From: Brevipalpus yothersi
Taxonomy: Eukaryota; Arthropoda; Arachnida; Trombidiformes; Tenuipalpidae
Reading direction: 5' to 3'
Assembly: GCA_003956705.1 (NCBI GenBank)
Contig: QZCP01000512.1
Location: 79,434 to 143,433, forward strand
Length of the DNA stretch: 64,000 nucleotides
A model generated the notes under the pieces. The model saw only the letters and a list, made by a program, of their open reading frames with translations. It was not told the DNA's origin and did no database searches. Position 1 is the stretch's first letter; each line of letters begins with the position of its first letter. Shown piece by piece: positions 59,401-64,000 of the stretch. The translations under genes and the position numbers were made by a program.

Positions 59401-62400
59401 TACAAAAAGACATTGCAAGCCTTAATCTATCCAATTTCAAGCACCACTCCGCATAATTTTCAGCCATGGAGTGCCACGAGTCCAACATATTGTTACGAAT
59501 GTGAAGGGCTTTTATGGGGTCTTGCACGTCAAGGAGTTAGGTGTACTGAATGCGGTGTCAAGTGCCATGAGAAATGTAAAGACTTATTGAATGCGGATTG
59601 TCTCCAGCGTAAGTTGTCAAATGTCATTTGAATTTAGGATCATGAGAAAAAAGAGGTATTTTGATATCGTGAATCATTAATGATTTCTTTTCTCTTCTGA
59701 TAGGAGCTGCTGAGAAGAACTCCAAACGAGGAGCCGAAGATAAGGCGAACAGTATTATTTTAGCCATGAAACAGCGTATGAAACAACGTGAACATGATAA
59801 ACCAGAGATATTCGAAATGATCAGGTTGGCAACCTAATGTTTTATTCATTACCATGAAGGATATCATACAGATTAAGAGATAATTTTGACCAATCAGAAC
59901 CCAATTAACTTTCCTGTGATGAGTGATGGTAGTTGTGTGGTGAAGCATTTGGTAGATGATTTCGAATCAAACGGTTCTTCGGCTCAGAATAATCCCAGAA
60001 TTATTTATAAGGTGTGTGATTAGTTTGCCTACATATCAAGCCATCAAGTGAGCCAGAACCTGAAGTTTCATTGAGATGAATCCAGTTGGAAAGCTATCCA
60101 CTTCCACAATCTATTCTTTCATTGATAGATTTCGACTGAACATTTGTTTTTCTCGATAAGGTCTTGAGAATCTTTAAGCAATCATCTTGAGTGATTTTGT
60201 TCTCTTTTCTTTCTGTCAGTGATCGAAGATCTATTTCAAAATCCTAAGCTTAAGCCCCCCTTCTATTTAGAGCTTTTTTTTCACTTTGGTTCTGCCTTGT
60301 TGCATTCTTTCTCCTTCTATCCTATTTCATCTCTATGTGTTGATATGAGAAGCAATTTTTCGACTCATGATGAAACTTTTTGCTCAATTGAAACCGATGT
60401 GAACAAAATGAACCAAAGCTCATGAGTTCCGGTCTAGGAAACTTTTCTCAATATGTCTGAGCACAATGTTAAGCCAGTGAGAAAGAAAAAGCATTAATCA
60501 GATGAGAGAAAGAGAAAGAGAAAGAGAAAGAAAGAGGGAATAAATTACATGAAGAGAAAGTGATTTATCACCGTTTCTTCCCACATTACAGAACAGCTAC
60601 CTAAGAAACGGCTCATACCGTACAGGCTATCATAGTTTCACTTGTTGATGATTGTCTTGCCACAACATAATGTATTGATAAAGATCATAGCCATAACACT
60701 TTCATAAATTCGATATGATCTAAAAAGAAGTATGATATTCTGGATAAACTTTCATATGCTTCCCACAAATCAAATCACAGTATTATTTGATAATAATTTT
60801 GAAATTCAATGATTGTCTTTAGGAGTATTTTCAATGTGGACGAAAAAAGTCATGCAGGCCACATGAAAGCTGTTCATCAGAGCGTTTTGGATGGCACTTC
60901 GAAATGGTCTTGTAAAATAGCAATAACAGTTATATGTGCTCAAGGATTGATTGCAAAAGATAAAAGTGGGACAAGTGATCCTTATGTAACAGTTCAAGTA
61001 GGAAAAGTGAAGAAACGTACTCGAACTATGCCTCAAGATTTGAATCCAGTTTGGAATGAGAAATTCTATTTCGAATGCCATAATTCCTCTGATCGTATAA
61101 AAGTTCGGGTATGGGATGAAGATGATGATCTCAAGAGTAAGCTACGTCAAAAGTTGACCAGAGAATCGGACGATTTTCTTGGTCAAACGATAATCGAAGT
61201 TCGAACGTTGAGTGGTGAAATGGATGTTTGGTATAATCTTGAAAAGAGAACAGATAAGTCTGCAGTCTCTGGTGCGATACGTTTACACATCAGCGTCGAG
61301 ATTAAAGGTGAAGAGAAAGTAGCACCATATCATGTTCAGTATACATGCTTACATGAGAATATATTCCACTATCTTTGTGAGAAACTTCATGGTGGAGTAT
61401 TCAAAATACCTGAAGCCAAAGGAGATGATAGTTGGAAAATTTACTTTGATTATCCTGGTCAAGAAGTTGTAGATGAATTTGCAATGCGCTATGGTATAGA
61501 AATCATTTACGGTGCAATGACACACTTCCACTGTCTTTCTACTAAATATTTGTGCCAAGGAGTTCCAGCTGCGATGAGTACTCTATTGGCCAATATAAAT
61601 GCCTACTATGCACACACAGCGGCCACTTCAGCGGTGTCAGCAAGCGATCGTTTTGCAGCTTCAAATTTTGGGAAAGAAAAGTTCGTTAAGCTTCTCGATC
61701 AGCTTCATAATTCTCTGCGGATTGATCTTTCCTTGTATCGAAATAATTTTCCCGCTGCATCTCCGGAAAAACTTCAAGATCTCAAGTCAACTGTGGACCT
61801 TCTTACAAGTATAACATTTTTCCGTATGAAAGTTCAAGAGCTCACTAGTCCTCCACGGGCCAGTACTGTGGTGAAAAATTGTGCAAAAGCATGCCTTCAA
61901 TCAACTTATGAATTTTTGTATGGTAATTGTACCGAGCTGTATGCACGAGAGTTCCAAGTGGATCCCAAAAAAGATGATTCAACCGATGAATTGGGCCCAA
62001 GCTTGAAGAATCTAGACTTCTGGCATAAACTAATAGCCCTAATGGTGTCTGTGATTGAAGAGGACCGTAACAGCTACGCTCCGGTTCTCAACCAGTAAGT
62101 GACCGACTTTTATTTCGAACACTATTCTCCCAATTGTCCAGGCATTTATTCCCCTGAGCTACAGAATCATTCTCTATTTTGCGATAATATGACATGTAGT
62201 GTGTGTTTTTGTTGAGGTGGTGGATGGACTTTGAACTACAATTGGTCTCGCTTGTCCAGTTATGTTGCAAAATTGTACCACAATATCTGATTGGAAAATC
62301 ATTTTTATGACTCTGTCAAGAACATCTAGTGAGAGAATGGGAATCATTGAACTTGATACTTGCCTTATGATCAAAAATAAGTGAAGCTGTCAACAATCGA

Positions 62401-64000
62401 ATTATTTTCTAGATTTTGAGCCCATTCTCTGAATTTTACACCATTTCATTCTATCTCTCTCAATTCTATGTGGTTTTTTGATCACTCTATAGGCTAGATA
62501 TCACTCAACATCTTTCTCCTTTGAGAATCTAATCTCACCAAAGAAAATCCAATTTCTACGATTCAGAGCACCAGTGGTTTTCGCATCTTCTTTTCTCTAG
62601 ACTAGTTTCAGGGCTATTTATAACCAGAAAGGAGCTCTAATAAGATTTGTGCAAACTTTCCTAAGAGTGTAGCTGCATAGAATATTCAAATTTTATCGAT
62701 TCAGCTCCCTTCACTCGAGAGAATACTGTTGCAGAAAGAAAATTGTGTCCATAGGAAAGTCCAGTGAGAACCCTTTTCCTGGTAACCATTTTCAAATCCT
62801 TTCGATTCTTTTGAGACTGAAATCAAAAGCCTTGTGTGAAAATTGAATAGAGAATTGAAAGAATAAATAATACTGCGAAAGCTGTAAACTTTAGCAACAT
62901 AATAGAATAGAATTTAAGGCATTCAATCATTAATCGAAATATCTTTCACTCGCCAAAAGGTTTCCTCAAGAATTGAACATTGGACACTTGAGTGCGGCTA
63001 CAATGTGGAGTCTGTTTGCATCTGATATGAAACCTGCCCTCGAAGATCATGAACAACATCGTTGCTGTCGTAGTTCGGCTTACATGAATCTCCATTTCAA
63101 AGTGAAATGGTTCTACAATACTTATTGTAAAGATGTGCCACAATTTAAGGAACAAGTTCCAGAGTATCCAGCGTGAGTATTCATGATACATATCTTTTCT
63201 ATCAAGCAATGATTCACTTGTGACGAAAACCAAAATATGAATCAATGTATGCATCATCTATGGTTTTTTTCTTCTTTTTTTCTCCCTCTCTTCTTTTCCA
63301 ATTGTAGATGGTTTGAGCCTTTTGTGATGCAATGGCTAAACGAAAATGACGACGTATCTCTGGAATATCTGAGAAGTGCCTTTGAAAGAGACAAAAAAGA
63401 CGGGGTAATCATCATTTCAACATTTTTTCCTTCAGCAAAAAATTTCATCCATTAGTGTCTGAATTTTTAATGCTCTTGAGAAATTCTGATGGATCATTCC
63501 AGAGCTCTCTGATTCACTCTCTTTCCCACACATAATATCTTCCCTAGAAGGCTACAAAGGATCAATTTTTTTCTATACCTTGAAACCGATGACGCCTGAG
63601 TTTTTTTCTCTTATCACAATTTTATCGGTGCTTTCTCGCTGTTCATTATAATAATGATAAGCTTAAACGCACAGTAGAAAGAAAAACTTCGAGAACTCAT
63701 CCTGATTAAATTAGTTTTTATTGAATTAAGCTGAATTGAAAAGTGATTGTGATCAAGATTATTCAACTTCTTTTTAACTTTTTGTTCCTTTTTTCTAACA
63801 GTTTCAACAAAGTTCTGAGCATTCGAGATTCTCGAATTCTGTGGTTGACGTTTTCACTCAACTCACTCAATGTTTCGATGTGATAAGTAAATTGGAATGT
63901 CCAGACCCTGAGATAATGAAACGTTATTTGAAACGTTTTGCCAAGACCATAGTTAAAGTTCTCACCGCATACGCAGAAATTCTAAAGAAAGAATTTCCAA
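39269..64000 (+). CDS. unc-13: UNC-13 synaptic vesicle priming protein, 5' part (continues past window)
   Basis: Presynaptic priming factor that opens syntaxin for SNARE assembly. Exons: 39269-40497, 41039-41405, 41519-43024, 55400-55455, 58208-58415, 59224-59304, 59389-59608, 59704-59824, 60823-62094, 62960-63172, 63308-63404, 63802->64000; about 1856 codons visible and all phases close. C2A: MSLLCVNVRRARLVGG, NPSWEQDFLFETNRLDTG; it lacks the acidic loops. A disordered Gln/Ser/Asn-rich region of about 900 residues follows. A calmodulin-site-like segment (ARIRWLSAFNKVVSQINE) ends exon 3. Next are the conserved MPDIRPRKKSIPLVSEL, the C1 zinc finger (HNFQPW..CYEC..CTECGVKCHEKC), and C2B with AKDKSGTSDPYV and VWDEDDD Ca2+ loops. 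The MUN domain (VDEFAMRYGIEIIYGAMTHF, ANINAYYAHT, RESDDF upstream, YMNLHFKVKW) is cut by the edge. Confidence 0.96.
46021..46059. repeat. (GA)n tract abutting assembly gap, left side
   Basis: Perfect GA dinucleotide repeat that runs straight into the N block. Confidence 0.95.
46060..46540. other. Assembly gap (481 N)
   Basis: Run of N with GA repeats on both borders. The missing sequence is probably, at least in part, a longer GA repeat. Frames drawn across it are meaningless. Confidence 0.99.
46541..46602. repeat. (GA)n tract abutting assembly gap, right side
   Basis: Perfect GA dinucleotide repeat of about 62 bases continuing from the N block. Confidence 0.95.
47980..48306 (+). CDS. unc-13: Alternative first (or cassette) exon of unc-13
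   Basis: 109 codons starting with ATG and ending at the donor GCTGTC|GTGAGT in phase 0. That is the same phase as exon 3 (ending 43024) and as the acceptor at 55399. The long isoform can splice exon 3 directly to 55400, reproducing the vertebrate order (calmodulin-site segment followed by a Ser-Leu-Trp motif), so this exon is not required there. I therefore read it as the first exon of a shorter isoform without C2A, as occurs in worm and fly unc-13. It encodes a Ser-rich, basic, probably disordered stretch that ends in KRSSRTKWIAAV, which resembles the segment it would replace. The preceding bases end in AG, so use as an internal cassette also fits. Confidence 0.7.
48912..48968. repeat. (CT)n microsatellite in unc-13 intron
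   Basis: Perfect CT tract of about 57 bases on the sense strand. Confidence 0.95.
49404..49421. repeat. (ATGC)n self-complementary tetranucleotide run
   Basis: Four to five CATG/ATGC units, each its own reverse complement, with a further partial copy about 10 bases on (CATGCATG near 49428-49435). Confidence 0.85.
49689..49716. repeat. (CT)n microsatellite in unc-13 intron
   Basis: Perfect CT tract of about 28 bases on the sense strand. Confidence 0.95.
51426..51478. repeat. (CT)n microsatellite in unc-13 intron
   Basis: Perfect CT tract of about 53 bases on the sense strand. Confidence 0.95.
55916..55944. repeat. (CT)n microsatellite in unc-13 intron
   Basis: CT tract of about 29 bases on the sense strand. 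Confidence 0.95.
56443..56476. repeat. (CT)n microsatellite in unc-13 intron
   Basis: Perfect CT tract of about 34 bases on the sense strand. Confidence 0.95.
58185..58415 (+). CDS. unc-13: Possible third start exon of unc-13
   Basis: The frame of the conserved exon 58208-58415 is open upstream to an ATG at 58185. Used as an internal exon, it starts at the acceptor AAGCAG|TGATCG (58207), whose phase matches the exon ending at 55455 (GG|T gives Gly). Used as a first exon, it would start at 58185 and encode 77 residues (MLSVNSSSDRWKLHRS onwards, highly basic). That would give an isoform beginning shortly before the C1 domain. The ATG has A at -3. I see no TATA box. Internal use is better supported; the start is speculative. 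Confidence 0.4.

Noticed and set aside
1..64000. CRISPR arrays, bacterial operons, rRNA and tRNA genes
   Set aside because: No regularly spaced repeats, ribosome binding sites or convincing tRNA B-box and cloverleaf seen; gene structure is eukaryotic throughout.

Overview
The window is AT-rich animal nuclear DNA. Every large gene is split by spliceosomal introns with GT..AG borders, and (CT)n/(GA)n microsatellites occur in many introns and spacers. The gene set points to an arthropod: two ABCH-subfamily transporters, a dopamine transporter closest to the insect DAT that I can recall, and a Fer2-type bHLH gene. A mite or other chelicerate is possible, but I cannot prove it from sequence alone. 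I found no bacterial, viral, CRISPR, rRNA or convincing tRNA signal.

Layout, left to right. The first gene is an ABCH transporter on the minus strand, cut by the left edge (<1-1342). Next is a 12-exon dopamine transporter on the plus strand (3307-13626). Its second intron holds an antisense two-exon gene for a secreted Cys-containing protein (6497-7432). The PP2A 65 kDa scaffold subunit follows on the minus strand (14399-17221), head-to-head with a short RNase H1 (plus, 17861-18580). An UNC-45 myosin chaperone that lacks its TPR domain lies on the minus strand (18912-21417). A sparse, repeat-bearing spacer follows. Then come a Fer2-like bHLH gene (minus, 25263-27137), coatomer gamma (minus, 28548-31652), a single-exon orphan secreted protein with a clear TATA box (minus, 32483-32887), NECAP (plus, 33595-35198) and a complete second ABCH transporter (minus, 35635-37870). 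The last 25 kb is the synaptic priming gene unc-13 (plus, from 39269 through the right edge). It has a C2A-bearing long start, an alternative first exon at 47980 and a possible third start at 58185. Its first long intron contains a 481-base assembly gap inside a GA repeat.

The genes form no operon or single pathway. Several serve neurons or membrane traffic: DAT clears dopamine, UNC-13 primes synaptic vesicles, NECAP works with AP-2 in endocytosis, coatomer gamma is a COPI subunit, and Fer2 is linked to dopaminergic neurons in flies. I read this proximity as coincidence. Gene models were built by hand from splice sites, reading-frame phase and remembered homologues. Exon phases close without frame breaks in every multi-exon model.

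The points most worth a second look are: the UNC-45 without TPR; two substitutions at normally invariant pocket or gate positions of DAT (Trp to Gln, Phe to Tyr); RNase H1 with His in place of the fourth catalytic Asp; the alternative unc-13 first exon, which replaces the calmodulin-binding-like segment; and the two lineage-restricted-looking secreted genes.
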